In this document: positions 20,101 through 32,700 of the stretch, piece after piece | How positions within the stretch are numbered: the stretch's first letter is position 1 | How the letters are laid out: every line of letters begins with the position of its first letter | Program-made: the position numbers and the translations under genes | The notes under the pieces: model-generated | Seen by the model: the letters and a program-made list of their open reading frames with translations, nothing else | Told to the model about the DNA's origin: nothing | Database searches by the model: none | DNA from: Symbiodinium natans | Lineage: Eukaryota > Sar > Dinophyceae > Suessiales > Symbiodiniaceae | Length of the DNA: 64,000 nt | Direction of reading: 5' to 3' | Assembly (NCBI GenBank): GCA_905221605.1 | Contig: CAJNDS010000055.1 | Span: 64,001 to 128,000, forward strand

Positions 20101-23100
20101 TGAGTTAGCAACTCAATACGACATCATTTGATGGGCGCAAACATGGGACAGAGATGGACAGCCTGAAGCGCTCCAGTGTGCTCCACTCCGCTTTGACGTC
20201 CCAGACCCTGCCTTTGACACCAACCGTGGCACAGGGACTCCAAGCATTGGAGGTTCGAAGTTGCTGGCGGTTTCCCGCAGCCTGGGAACCCCGACAGTGC
20301 GAGTTTTGGACACCAAAGCTCCGGAGGCCCAAGCGTCTTAAGGCTCAGCTTGGCCTCGGGCAGCTCTAAGCTATCATTGGACGTCTGCTTGTTCACCGAA
20401 CTCCGCGGACTCCCATCGTGAATGCTCTCAACCTCTATCGCGTCCTGGATGTCGGGAGCATCCTGCGGGGACAAGAGATCACAGACCCAAGAAACCCCTC
20501 GCAAGCCCCTCGGAAAACCCAGCCCGAACCCTCCCCCCGGCGTCCTGCTTGTCAGAACCTAGCTTCGGTCTGGATTCCGGTCTGGATTCCGCTCTCGCGT
20601 CCGCTCTCGCGTCCGCCCTCGCGGAGCCTCCCCGGCTGCCTGGATGACCTCCAGCGAAGTCCTGATAACCTCTTCCGACTTGCACCTTCTGGCCAAGAGC
20701 TTCCAGAATTTGCCCAAGCCTTAGAGTCAACCAGAAGTTGTCTGCAAAAGAGAAAACAACTTGAAAGTATCTGAAGGCCTCTCGACGCGCCAGCTGAGGC
20801 GAAGACATCTGTTGACTTTGTTGAATCAACTTTCTGTGATCCTCGATGGCATGCCTGTGCTGAGTAGTGGGCAGCAGATCGGCGGCAAGGGAACACTTCA
20901 AGCCAACAGATGCTGACAGTGGCTTGGCATGGCTGGCATGGCTTGGCGAAGCAGTCAAGCAGCTCTATGTTGGCAACCCTTTTGGAGATACCAGCAACCT
21001 GAGATCACAGCCTCTGAAGTGTCGGAAGCATGGCCGGAGGCCCGGGTCCAAGCCCCGCACCCCAACCTGCATGGTTTTCATGTCCTGCGAGCGCAGTGCT
21101 CGGAAGCTTTGGAGCCCCTGGACCAAAGATGTGCAAGATACGTAAGCTCCACACCAGTTGAGTCGGCGGCCCCTTTACTCTCAACACACCTCGAGCCACA
21201 AGTGACATCACGAAGTGAAGACACGGCGGCGCTCTCTGGAAAGGTCAGGGCGCCTTGTGCGAAAGTTGGGAAGCTGATGGAGCCAGTTCCCTTGCAGACG
21301 GGAAGCACAGAGAACCAAGCTGAAACTAAACTGAACTGAAGGACACCGTGTTGCTGCCCCTTTCGGCGAGTCTGTAAGGTGGGCTCCAAAATCACTGCTC
21401 CATCAAAAACCCAGCCTGCGGATCCAGGATCTCGAACAAGGCACCAGGGTCGTCCACAGGCACCTCCATTCCTGTCAGCACATGATCTCTGCAGCCGAGA
21501 TAGCCTTGGCGACGTCATGCTGACCGAGCCACGCGTAAGCGTGTTTCGGACCGTCTCGTCGGTTAAGATTTGCACGAACTCATGCTTCTCGAGCGTGCCA
21601 CTGCCATCCTGAGACAGCAGCGATTCTGGGCATTGGAAACTGATTGGACTTTGTTCGATGCACGACTACTCTCTCTCCCATCTGCCCCGGGACAGAAACA
21701 TGCCTGCAAAGCCAAAGCAACATGCAGCGGGATAACGCGTGCGGGTTTTTGGCGAGATGAAGTTGATTTGAACTAATCAGACTGGGGCAGCCAATGAACT
21801 CATACCTGAGACAGATCCCTCATGAATGAAGGGCGGCAGGCGTCGTGTTGCAAACCGCTCTTGGCCACAACAAATTGCAACAGGACAAATGAGCATACTG
21901 CCACCCTTTATCACACATGCCGTTGTCAAGTTCAAGCCCAAATACACCGTAACGTTAAAGAAAATGCTGGTGGTCCCTGCGGGCACTGTGGAATTGCTTG
22001 TCATGAGGCACTCCTTGCCGAACGCACCCTGATTCCAATTAGCGCCCATATTGTGAGAGAAGTCTCGAAATCAGCATCTTCGAACAATATTCGAATGCTT
22101 TCCAACTCCTGGGAAGAACGCTTGTGGGAAAGCTGCGGACACGTTCAAGGTCTATGCGATGCTGCCCGATGCTATGCTGCTTAAGAAAGCTTGGCTCACT
22201 CCTGGCGCAATTGTCGTTGGAGCCGCCTTTCCTGGCACAACATGTGCGTGGCACCATGTCAGATCAGAATCTTCACAACAGCCTGCCTGAAGCTCCATGT
22301 TCTGTTTTGCTGCATTGAGAGTGTTTTCCACGATGACGCCAACAATGATGTTGAGAATGCCGAAGGTGGTAAGGAATAAAAAGAACCTTCTTCCGGCATG
22401 GTGCGTGCAAGTACGGGCGTCGGGACATCAACGTGAAGGCTCACATGCAGACAAGCAGCATAAAGAAAAGAAAGAATATAGGCTGCTGCTTCACGATCGG
22501 CCGTGCAAACTCCTGGCATGATCCATGCGCCCTTGGCCATGTAGCCGAACACATGCAAACCCATGTCCGCCAGCCTGACTCCAAGACTCAAGCCTCAATC
22601 ACTCTTCTCATTAGACATGGGAAACAACCTGCAAGTACTGTCTCGCCATGTACAGTATGTCAGCCGGACTCAGTCGACCATGCTTGCCAAGGTTCGTAAT
22701 GATCTGAAATAACGTATACATCCTTAGATGTCCCTCCCATCTCATGCCAGTGTCCCAAAAATGTCTCTGCAGAACCAAAAAAACAAAAAAAAACAACTGA
22801 ATCATATGAGTGCGCCACCCCAAGTTAAAAATGCAAAAACTTCGGACAACTTGATTAGCATAGTTGGAGGTCAACTAGAATTTCAAACCATGTTGCAGTC
22901 ATGTTGTGTCAATGGCAGGGAGTATTCGAAGACAACCAAGGACAGACAGCTTCTGCAAAAACCGATGCGCCAACAGCCGACAACAACAACAACAATATAG
23001 GCGGCCGCGGCACGGCACGTGATGCGGGCGGGGGGGGGGGGGGGGGCGCGCTGAGGTGAGAGAACGTCGCGTCACAGGACGGTAGATGGGATGGGGGATT

Positions 23101-25950
23101 ACGCTGGTGCCGGCGGTGGCAGGAGTTTTCATGCGACCTCAGCATACTCCCGAACTCGCGTTCGACATGCTCTGACATGTTGAAGACTGTCTTCACGTTA
23201 CGTGACGACGATCGAGAGAAGGCGGCTGGAATTGGCCCTTGCCTACACTATGAGCGCCCCTGCAGATGATGCAGCTGAACAAGTGCAGCTTTGTCGGACC
23301 AGCATCGCTTTGGGCATGCTGCCGAAATAGTCGTCGCACTCCTTACTCTTGCACTAACATGCAAAACTGCGCAAGCATGCCTTCTCCGACACTTTTGACA
23401 CTAAGGTAAGCAAAGAGTCCAGCCAGCGCGGATGCTGCTCCGAACAGCTCAGTGTCAGGCGCAAGAAAATGGCAAACCTTACGGAACAACCCGGTTCCAG
23501 GTGAAAGACGGCAACAAGAGGCTCATGCAGACTCATGCAGGCTACCGGCTGCAGGAATCCGAGCCCCGAACCCCAAAAACTCGTTTCAAGCGTTGGACGA
23601 TTTGGAGGCTGCAGTTACACATGCACGTGCAAAACCATGCTGGCTGTGTCCTTCGTGTTCTTCCTTTTGCTGGAGAGGCATCGAAACAGCTTGGGACCTG
23701 CTCATCGATTCACCTGTACGTGTCGGCTGCTAGTGCAGGTCCTTGAACTGAGCAGACCTGCCCGATACGAAAATCACAGGCAAGTACGTCGCGAGGCATC
23801 CTTCGCGATTGACAGGCAAACTGCAGTCACCCTGCGCGCCCCTGTACCAGCATGTTCCAACATGGCATAGTTCGGGAAAGACTGTGCAAATCTGTCTGGT
23901 TTCAGTAAGACTTGAAGATCTCAAGCTCTGCATCCCACGACCGTGGCAGAACACCTCCTTTTGACCAACGAGGGTTGTGTTGATATTCTTCCTGTTGTTT
24001 GTAGTCTAGATAGTATGCGCCGGCCCGATTTGTTTGCATAAGGGAAAGTCTCCAAACAAGCACAAGGAAAAGCACGTTTAGGAGAAAACCCTGTACCTCA
24101 AGAACTTGGTAGTGCCGTCATGCGCAGCACGTCCTTTGATGATGCAGGACTTCGGATGAGGCTTGCACTCGAGATCACTCGAGCTTCCTTTCCATTGTTC
24201 TGCCTTCTGTATTTCGGGCACGCTCTTTCGCCACGATCTCTGCTATCCGAAGCCAGGAAACACGTAGACCACCACCGATAGGAGCATCAACACCTCAATG
24301 CCAGTAAGCTGTCAGGGACATGCCGCAAGAAAGAGTGTCGATCTCCACTGCAACGAGGTGCCCAAAAGAGCGTGCTCAACGACTCTCTGAAGCCCACGAT
24401 GATGAGCCACAAATTCTTGAACAATCTCCTCAAGGTCGACGATGCAAGCTTTTAGGGCGGAAGCTTCCGAAAAACAATACACTTACGTAGGATATACAAG
24501 TCTTCGCGAAGCTGAATGAGCTCCCATCAGCTCCCTAGCGCGCTGTGGAATCTTTGGCCGTCCAAGCGACATCAGGCGAATCAGCCGCAGCAGTCTTAAT
24601 ATCCGAAGAACTCGAACCTGAGAAAAACGCCGGGGACTCAGTGTTCAAGTGTGGTCCAAACTGTTCGGGCCTTGCCATTCTGTCGAGGCACACATCTGGA
24701 AACCCCAAACTATCATCCCCACGGTCACAACAGTCGCGAATCTCTGCTAATCAGCGCGCTTGAACAGTCTTGCGGCGAAGACAAAGACTTGTTGCTTCAT
24801 GCCCCTCCGGTGATTACGACGTGGCCTCACCCGGCTGGCAACCCTGAAGTTGATCACAGGCACTCAGCCCCCTAAGTCCCCCTTTCTGCTCTCGCCTTGT
24901 TACCGTTAAACGTCCGACACCGTGCTGCGTCCAAGATGCTATTCGAAGAACGCCAATGGCATCCAGATCTTGAATCGAGAGCGAAGGAATGACCCAAGTC
25001 TCAAAAATATTCAGAAGCACAAGGCTGAAGTCGAACACCTGACATCTGCAATTTTGGAGGTGCGCAACACCGAGTACGGGCCGCTTCTTATGTACAGTTC
25101 TGCTTGTGGCTCAAGGCACGTTCCAGGCGCTCTTGAAGTAATCCAAACGGAAGGCCCAGAACTTCAGCAGCATTTCGCCAATCCAAAGGAGGCAGAAAAG
25201 ATTTTCAACGACAACCCATCCAACAGCTCTCTTTTCCGCTGCATCAGCTTCCAGGCCCATCACCATGGAATTGAGAGCTATTAATATGCCAATCGCAGAT
25301 TCGAACTCCTCAGTTTTACGGAACGAAACCTCGCGTGGCCTTCAGGCTTGCCTGCCAAGGCACCGTTTAAATGAAACTGCCGAGCATCGGTCCTCTCTAC
25401 CATTTTTGGCTTGACGACCTCCTCCTCCTCCCTGAAGTCTGCAAGTCCTTTGCTTCACACGACCGTCACAAAGTTCAATTATCAGGCCGTGTTCCAGGAC
25501 AAGGCCACTACAGACATCCTGCAAGAGCTGTTCTCCCTTTGGTCCTTGCTCCTCCAGAATTTCCTGGAATTCATCCTGGTCGACTTCGCGCTTTGACACT
25601 GCCGACACGGCCTGGTTGCAGGACTATCCCGGGACCAACCCGCAGACCAACCGCAATCTCTGCTGAAGGGAATCACATTGAGCATGCGGCCTGGGATTTG
25701 ACATCCTCAAGCATTGGGCCCTAGCACAGGAAGAATGGAGTTCTGCGAAGCGGACCACTCACAACTGTGTTGTGGGCTCTCGGCTCTAAGTTGGGGTAGT
25801 GCCCTCCCTGCCAGGGCCTCACCGCTGCGGCTACTTTTCGGACTCTTGCTCAGGGAGCGGGAGCGGATGCTGTTGGCACTCTTCCTCGGACTCGACATGG
25901 GTCGTGCCTGCCACCTGCCTGCTTCTTGCCAAACCACCTGTGGGATCCTC
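20100..25950 (-). CDS. single-domain voltage-gated Na/Ca-type channel with EF-hand tail (multi-exon gene)
   Basis: Overview of a gene rebuilt from minus-strand exons listed below. S1-S2 (25308), S3 (25038), S4 with five Arg at every third position (24617), S4-S5 linker (24428), S5 (24293), pore region (22766), S6 (22386), then two EF-hand-like exons (21608, 21471) and a GVLRVKGP exon (21189). Seven junctions join in phase, several with GC donors. The S6 (FGILNIIVGVIVENTL) and C-terminal EF hands match voltage-gated sodium/calcium channels, here seen with only one six-helix unit. A Ser/Arg-rich candidate N-terminal exon (SSPRKSANSIRSRSLSKSPK) lies near 25.85 kb. The outer limits, the turret and the exact selectivity filter are not resolved. 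Confidence 0.82.
20124..20478 (-). CDS. candidate C-terminal exon of the voltage-gated channel, or a separate gene
   Basis: A CCCGCAG acceptor opens onto DAPDIQDAIEVESIHDGSPR, then SSVNKQTSNDSLELPEAK. An acidic, Ser-rich, protein-like stretch. It lies downstream of the EF-hand exons on the same strand, but membership is inferred. Confidence 0.4.
21155..21189 (-). CDS. voltage-gated channel exon: post-EF segment
   Basis: It reads VLRVKGPPTQL after a CTCGAG acceptor, with the preceding phase giving Gly. G-x-L-R-x-KGP-x-x-x-L is the usual ending of the second EF-hand helix in these channels. Confidence 0.65.
21416..21471 (-). CDS. voltage-gated channel exon: EF-hand 2 start
   Basis: Two bases plus exactly 18 codons: MEVPVDDPGALFEILDPQ, with a GC donor. 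The LFEILD helix leads into a Ca-binding loop. Confidence 0.72.
21530..21608 (-). CDS. voltage-gated channel exon: EF-hand 1
   Basis: It reads DGSGTLEKHEFVQILTDETV, then RNTLTR: the second half of a Ca-binding loop (D-G-S-G-x-L-x-x-x-E-F) and its exit helix. The GC donor phase rebuilds Gly before the next exon. Confidence 0.75.
22287..22386 (-). CDS. voltage-gated channel exon: S6 helix
   Basis: It reads FFLFLTTFGILNIIVGVIVE, then NTLNAAKQNMELQ, ending CAG|GC. The conserved Asn and the TTFG start are typical of NaV/CaV S6. Confidence 0.85.
22690..22766 (-). CDS. voltage-gated channel exon: pore region
   Basis: After TTCTGCAG the frame reads RHFWDTGMRWEGHL, then RMYTLFQIIT. S/RMYTLFQ-I-T is the P-loop helix of NaV/CaV-type pores. 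The expected acidic filter residues after the Thr are not visible in this frame, so another splice may follow. Confidence 0.6.
24258..24293 (-). CDS. voltage-gated channel exon: S5 helix
   Basis: It reads VLMLLSVVVYVF. The upstream GC donor (TGG|GCACC) and this acceptor join in phase 0 as LFW-VLMLL, the usual S5 start. The donor is not fixed. Confidence 0.72.
24362..24428 (-). CDS. voltage-gated channel exon: S4-S5 linker
   Basis: One base plus exactly 22 codons: RLFKNLWLIIVGFRESLSTL, then FW, ending in a GC donor. Confidence 0.75.
24544..24617 (-). CDS. voltage-gated channel exon: S4 voltage sensor
   Basis: It reads VRVLRILRLLRLIRLMSLGR, then PKIP. Arg at positions 2, 5, 8, 11 and 14. GC donor (CA|GCGC). 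Confidence 0.88.
24952..25038 (-). CDS. voltage-gated channel exon: S3 helix
   Basis: Exactly 29 codons: VFDFSLVLLNIFETWVIPSL, then SIQDLDAIG. The acceptor GTCAG joins to WN from S2. The donor GGC|GTTC repeats the first bases of the S4 exon. Confidence 0.87.
25120..25308 (-). CDS. voltage-gated channel exon: S1-S2
   Basis: Exactly 63 codons from EFESAIGILIALNSMVMGLE through WVVVENLFCLLWIGEMLLKF to AWN, ending at AAC|GTGCC. The acidic S2 (E...E) and FWAFRLDYFKSAWN are typical of NaV/CaV channels. Confidence 0.87.
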
Positions 25951-27410
25951 TTGTGAAAGGCTTGGACTGCCCGCGTTCCAGGTCAATGCCTTCCAATGTC
26001 CAAGGCACGTTGACACCAGGTAGTTGTATGGGTCCTGTAGTGGGCACGCCGGTCTACAAGCTTCCGATGAGCTTCTCGCTCAGGGTAGTGATCTACTCTT
26101 TGAAGCAGGCTGCAATAGATTGCAAAAGCACAACGACCGCTGAGCCAGGCACGTTATCAAGATTCTTGGAGGCTGACCGCCGGGCCCTAAGCACATGTGA
26201 AACAACGACGCTGTATACTCGGGGTCCCAAACGGGCTTCAACTTTTCCATCATTGTTTCCCCTCGTCAGACCATTGCAGCGTTTTCTGTAGGTCGTATAA
26301 CCATGAGGGCCCGGTTGCTTTGACAAAGCATGCTTTTGCTGTGGGAATGGCACGGAGGATTTAGAGAGAATGTCTTATTCGGTTCCTGTGTAGACTACGC
26401 AATCAGATGTTCAGATCCAGTGTTTTAACCAGCAACGGTGTTAGGCCCAAACGGTCGGGCACGTCTCCTTTGTTTGACAAGCCTTACGGACAATCACACC
26501 CTGAGCAGACGAAGACTCAGAAGACCACCAAGATGTGCATACTTCCAAAGGTTCGGGAGATCCATGGTTTGCAGTATGTTGCATTCTCTTGTGCGTTCAT
26601 TTCTTTTGCTCTCTGGAATCGCGGGCCTGCAGTCGAAGCTTTACCTGAGAATATGCCAAGGTTTGCCGCCCTAGCTGGCCCGAGCTCCCGCCAAGCAGGT
26701 CTTCTTCCTACAAAATCGAGCTGACGTCAAAGACCGGACTTGCACGGGAACTGTTGCACAGATTGGCTTTCGGAAAACACCTGGACGACTGTTCTTTCGT
26801 GAGCGAGGCACAGCACAGCAGCCACTGCCATGGCTGAGCCGGCACACGCCTGAGCCTGAGGCTTCAAAGCCACGCTCTGACATGTGCACGTGGCACAACT
26901 TGGCAACTCTGTGTTCACAGCCGACCACCGAATGCAGCCACTCCGGTACTGGACCTGATCAGAGTTCACCTACCCAGGTTCTTGCATCCGAAGGACCTTG
27001 CCCGATCCACGTTGCTGGTCGCATCATGTACTCAAATATTGGACGCTTGAGCCAAGGTGATTGCAGCAGCGATTGCGGTGGCGGGGAAGCTGCAGTGGAC
27101 ATGTGATATGGGCAGGCGGATCGCATCTCAAGACAAGGCAATCCAGAAACAAGATCCAACTTAGGGTGCCTTGGCTTCTCCATGGTGGTGCAGAATGGCC
27201 AGAGTGGCTTGAGACACTCCAAGGGCAGTGGGCTCAAAGCCAAGCCTGCCGACGATGGGCACCTGCCGAAGCTTGTCACCGACTTTTCATTCTCGGATTC
27301 TCCGAAGCATGGCCACGTGATGCCACGTGCCTGAGCTTTCAGACCTTGGCCGATGTCAGTGTGTACTTCGCTTTGCCAGCAGGGAAAAGGCATCAGTTGT
27401 TCGGCATCAC

Positions 27411-27585
27411 CATTCAGCCAAGCTGCACAGCTGTTGCCGCACATGGGCCTTCTGTTCTGGGCTGGCTGCTTCGAGGGCAGCATAGAGCTCGTTCCTTACA
27501 TCTGGACGCGCAAAGTGCTTGACCAAAGCCGAAGCGAAGCCAACCAAACTGCGCGAGAGTGTCTGAAAGTCTGGTTTGGAGTACG
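27411..27585 (-). CDS. exon of an unknown gene
   Basis: A GATTGCAG acceptor opens onto YSKPDFQTLSRSLVGFASAL, then VKHFARPDVRNELYAALEAA and SPEQKAHVRQQLCSLAEW, ending TG|GTGATG. Soluble and alpha-helical in composition. The family is not recognised. Other exons of the gene were not found with confidence. Confidence 0.5.
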
Positions 27586-29677
27586 CTGCAATCTCAGCCT
27601 CCTCGGGACTTCAAAGCTGGGGATGCCCCGAGATGTTGTACACACTTGCATAAACATGCATAAACCACTTGCAGTGCGCAGCCCATTGCTAACCTCTGGG
27701 AGAAACTTAGGACACACAATTTGGCAAGGCCCCGGCCCCATTGCTTGCACATGCATGCACACTTCTGCAAGAGGACTGAGACTGGGGGCCACAGCCCCAC
27801 GTGTTCTGGTGTCCGGTTGCTGTTGCATTGTTGCTGTGGTGCGGCTGCTATTGCGATTGCTGCTGACGCGGCTGTCGCCGCAGCTGCTGTGGCTGTTGGT
27901 CACCACGGAACCGTTGGACTCGGGCGTCGCCACGACGGTGGCGACGACGTTCCGGACTGTAAAGGTTGGGGGGACAGGCTCTTCAAAAACGATCTTGAAT
28001 TCGCACACAACCGACATGGCAATTTCGCTGGCCTTTGGTGCCCCATGCAGGTCATGCCAAAATCCTAGCATCGCTAGCCAAACTGGAGCAAGGGCGAAGG
28101 ATCACTGTTGTTGCAGGAACCCCCATGGCTTCCAGCCGTGGGAAAACCGACCCACCCCACCCCCATTGCTCGTACCTGCTTGCTGTGATTTCTTGCTTTC
28201 GAGCGTGTGAAACCACCCAGTCCACTACACCACCGTGACTTTGTCGTTGTCGTTGGCGGCATGGCTTGTCAGGATGGGTGGGACTAGTGATCTGAATGAA
28301 TCTGAAGGAACTCTCGAGTTCTTCACAATACAATGTTCGCACTATTTGCTAACCATTGCTTTCGCCGGTGTCCCCGCCTGAAGCTCAAGAACCTGCTGCA
28401 ATGTCAATGAAGGAGGCGCAAGTACATTGGCGGAGACCGCTGCCTGAGGCAAGGCTTCAGGGAATTATCAAAAGAAGTTCTTGTGCAATAGTCTCATATT
28501 TAGTTTGTCTCCGCGTGTTTTTGTTAAGCTTGATCTTATTTGTGCTTGCCCTTCCCGCCCCGGTTGTGAAGGCGTCTATGCCATCGAGTTCCCAGACTGG
28601 AGCCCAGCCTAAGCAAGTGTGTGCCTGAGTTGGCGCTTTTGCATTTCTAAACCTATACACCCTGAACGTTGAGAAGCCCTGTTTTCACCCAGGACTGCTG
28701 AGGCTCCGGTTGAGAAGCCCTAATCCATTAAAAGGGGGTGGTGGTGTTACAATGTTTACAACCCCCAAGAAGAGCCCTGCAGCCCCAAATCCTAAAAGAA
28801 ACAACGACACAGTCGGACAAAGAAACGGGCGATTTCTAGCTCAGCGAAACCACGCAAGCCTTTTGCAGAGGAGCTCGGGCTTGCAGACACACGCCTGAAG
28901 CCATGAAACGGCCAGTGCTGTGGAGGCTCCCTGGAGGCGCCACACCACATGTAACCGTAATTCGATTTCCAGGAAAAGCCTTCGATGAGGGAAGCCATTC
29001 GGCCTATAGCCACAACGGAAACCTTGCGTGCGGAAACCTTGAACTTGACTTCCAGAAAATTTGATGTTGCTTGGATAAGCTTCTCGACCCGTTTTTCGTT
29101 GAGAAGTGCCCTTGGGCCTCGTGCGATATTGGGACGGTGGGGGCGGGCCTAGCGTGGGAGCGAAGGAGGAAAATAACGAGGGCTCAAGCAAGTCAAGCAA
29201 GCCGGATCGACTAAACAGCACCCGCGGAATAGCTACAGAAACGGTAGAAATAACTGAGGGGCCCTGCAGAAAAAGATAAAAACCGTCGAGGATAAGAGCT
29301 TGCAATGGTGCTTGAGGGAAGAGTTAGAAACAAAAGCAGAGTAGAACAAGAAACACCTGGCCTACAAAAAAATCCATCACCCATATGACTGCACTGCAAA
29401 CGGGCAAGCCTTGACAGCGGAGCTTGGATGCTCGGCATCATACAGGGACAAGCTCCACATAGCGCCGCCTCAGATCCCGCAGCAAGCCCGAAATCCCCAC
29501 ATCCTCGTTAAGAACGCCTCGCAGTATCCTCGGAAGAGCTAATGAGCTAGTGGTGCCCTGTGCTGGAGAAACCGAGTTCCACCCTTGAACAGAGGAGCCG
29601 GGATGGAGTCTGAGCAAGGGCCGCCAGCCGATGTAGGCAGCTCGGAACGCTGCGAGCCAGCGACAGGGAGGGCGTGC

Positions 29678-29711
29678 TTCATATCAGCTTCATATCAGCT
29701 TCATATCGACA
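29678..29711. repeat. 11-bp tandem repeat, three copies
   Basis: CTTCATATCAG is repeated three times, the last copy imperfect. Confidence 0.8.
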
Positions 29712-32700
29712 GAGCAATCTCAGGTGTCCCTTGAAACTGAGTCGGAAGCTCCTCCCGCCACGCGGCAAGCCTCTTCAAACCATCTCAATCGAAATCCTGC
29801 TGTCGAAACATCGAGTTCTCAACTCCTCGCAGAAACCCAACACTCAAAACTTTGCCATAGCTATATTGACCTTGGGATTATGCGCATGGTTTAAGTTTTA
29901 AGAACAAACCCTTGGCATCGTTTCTGAGCTCAAGCCATCCCGAAACAGTCACTCGCTTGCACGCTTCATCTGTTCAATCTCTTTCTTTCCTTTCTTGCAG
30001 GGACTTGGGCAGACAGAAATACCTCTGCCCGCTGACTCGCTGTGACCAGAAGCGGCGATTGGGTTCGGCGGATTTTGTTTGGCCTGATCCTTTCTACACG
30101 TTCTGGGCCTATCGCTTCCGGTACCGGCCAAGGAAATCCATGAATCCATAACAGTATGCGGGCGTGATGGCATGTCCCAAGACAAAGGTCAGAGGCAACC
30201 TGAGGAAAACTAACATCCCTGTTTTGCACAACTTTCGCCTTCTGGGGCGAGAAGGATCCTTCTCACAGGACTTGGGGCAAAAATATCTCTCCCTCTCCTT
30301 CTCTCTGTCTGTCTCTGACTGCTGCTGTCTTTCTCTGGCTATAGATGCCCACATGGAGATGCCCTAGTGAGGCATCCCAAGATAACGCGAGGCATCACGA
30401 CAAGCATGTCCAACAGTCTAACTAGGGTGTTCCCAACATGTGGCATACAGTTTGACCGATTCTTTGCAACGCAGAGCTGGCACCAACTCTTGACTGCAGC
30501 GCGAACACTCAACTGTCAGCGCGCATCCGTTGAGCCATGAAGGCTGCCTTTTGTGCAATTCGGAGCTTGCTAAGCTCTGCACAGGACCAGAAATGCACCA
30601 ACAGTGCCACCAACAACTGCATAGTGTAGCTCATCATGTGGCCCAGCACAGTTCTTCTTACTATGCGAGTCGTAGTTCACGCACAACGCTGTCATGTGAG
30701 CATCTCCTTGCCCCGGAAATTCACCGCTTGGCTCAAGAACTACAAGTCCGGAGACTTTAAGCTTGCACTGCTGCGTTGCGCTTGTGCCCTTCGAATCTTA
30801 TTGGCCCTAAGCACGAAGCATGCAGAGCGTGACTGATGCATTCTGTGCAAGTACACGTGCCGTGGGCAGCGGGCACAGCAGTGCAAGAACGATTGTGATC
30901 TCAGCATCCTGCAAAGCCTTCGAGCCCGAGCCTCCATCACCCGGAACTGATCACAGAGTGCCATCCAGACAAGAATAAGACTCAAGCTCGAAGTTCCAAG
31001 TCTGCATCTGCGCTTCAATGACGCACATGTGAAGCTAACGTCACCGTTAAATTCGTAACCCCGATGTGTTTTGTTGAAAATTGAGACGCGCAGCTTCCAT
31101 GCAGGAGCATCTGTGCACTTCAAAGGTAAACGATCAAATTTCCGCGGTGGGGCAGACGTCAATTCAGCAAGATCAGGGACCAATCAATCGAGTAGCATGC
31201 TGAAGGATGGAACCGCTGTTCATTTATGGGATGCACACTATCGTTCAAGAGACTTTGGCAGCTGTGCTGCGAAAAGGCGGTCCTACTACATTGTACTACG
31301 TCATTCCATCGGCAATGAGCCCGGCTCCGCTCGACAGCCATTTGCTGCGAGTCTCTTGCCATTCGGCACCTAGCAAGAACTTCACATTGTAACTGTTGTG
31401 CAAATTTGCCATAGCATCCGAGCTCGGAACGTTGGAGCACTCGTTCTCTGTCTTGGGCTCTCCAACAACAATGTTAACTGTCCTTGCCAGCCGTGTCTGC
31501 CAACGCGGCAAACAAGCACAATCACCTCCATAGCTGCTTGCGGACCAAACTGTTCTCAAGCTCATGGTGTTGCACGACCTATTGAGCGGGTGCTTCTTTG
31601 GACAGTTTGTAAACCAAGGCGCAATTCAGGGAAAAGTCTTTGAACTTGGCCTTAGGATCAGGCTCAGCAGACACGGTACATCGTTGCCCTGCAACCACAC
31701 AAACAACAACTACGCGCGACTGCAAAACCCAACATCCAAGCCATCTCGACAGGCCCCCGCCACCCTCCCCCCTCCCACCCACCCCCGATGTCAGAGCCTA
31801 GCGGCCCACCGCCCCGGCACAGCTTCGGCAAAGCGGTTTCCTGGCATAGCCATGATGTTCAGCTACATTCAACCTAGCCGACACAGACTGACACCACATC
31901 AAGGTAGCCTGCTTGCCAAACAACAATGAGAACTAATCAAACTGAAGTGGCACAGCTTTGTCAAGCCCTGGTGCCTGACCGTCGTCCTAAGACCCTAGTT
32001 CACCCAAATTCGCCAAGCGTCTTCGACCACAGCGTTGCCCGGGCACGCCAGGTCGAGCGCCTGCACACCCGCCACACACCCTCACAAATCGTCTCCCTTG
32101 CACTTTTCTTCCAGGGCAAGGGAGCCCATATGGGGAGCTCTTCAAAAACATACTGTCACTGCAACTCCAAAACAGGTGTGGGGGAACTCCGCCTCTCCGC
32201 TGGCACCGTTCGGCCTTGCAACCCGCTTTCGTTCAAGCGACAAAAATTGGAATCATAACCCTGCTTCTCCCGGACCAGCTCTCTTCAATTTGCGCACTGC
32301 GGCTTTGGGAGGGGTGACAGCAGTAGGGGACACCAGCCGCCAATAGTCATGCTCTTGCTGAGCAGTGTGGGACATGACAGCGCTGCCAGTAGGACGCTAG
32401 CTGACGTTGGGCAGCCGAGTCACAGAGACCAGTCAGAAGCTTGAACTCCTGATTAGGGGAGCTGAATGAAACAAGCCGCAACCGCAACCCTGATCTATAA
32501 GAAGGCCGCTGCATTACTGCGCCGAGCTCATTTCTGCAGAGGGTCTGCGTCGTGGCGGCGATCGAAAACGCGACCATTTTCGTCCTCATGCGGTACAAAG
32601 ATGAGAAGCCGAAAGCTAAGTGCAAGAAGATCGAAGAACCAAAAAAAACAAAAGAGAGAGAGAGAGAGACATGATGCTTCTGATGCTTGGTGCTGCTTGG

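Noticed and set aside
30720-30745. CTTGGCTCAAG, resembling the end of the dinoflagellate spliced leader
   Set aside because: Only about ten bases match and the upstream part differs; similar short matches at 25.1 and 27.05 kb are also partial, so no retroposed mRNA is supported.
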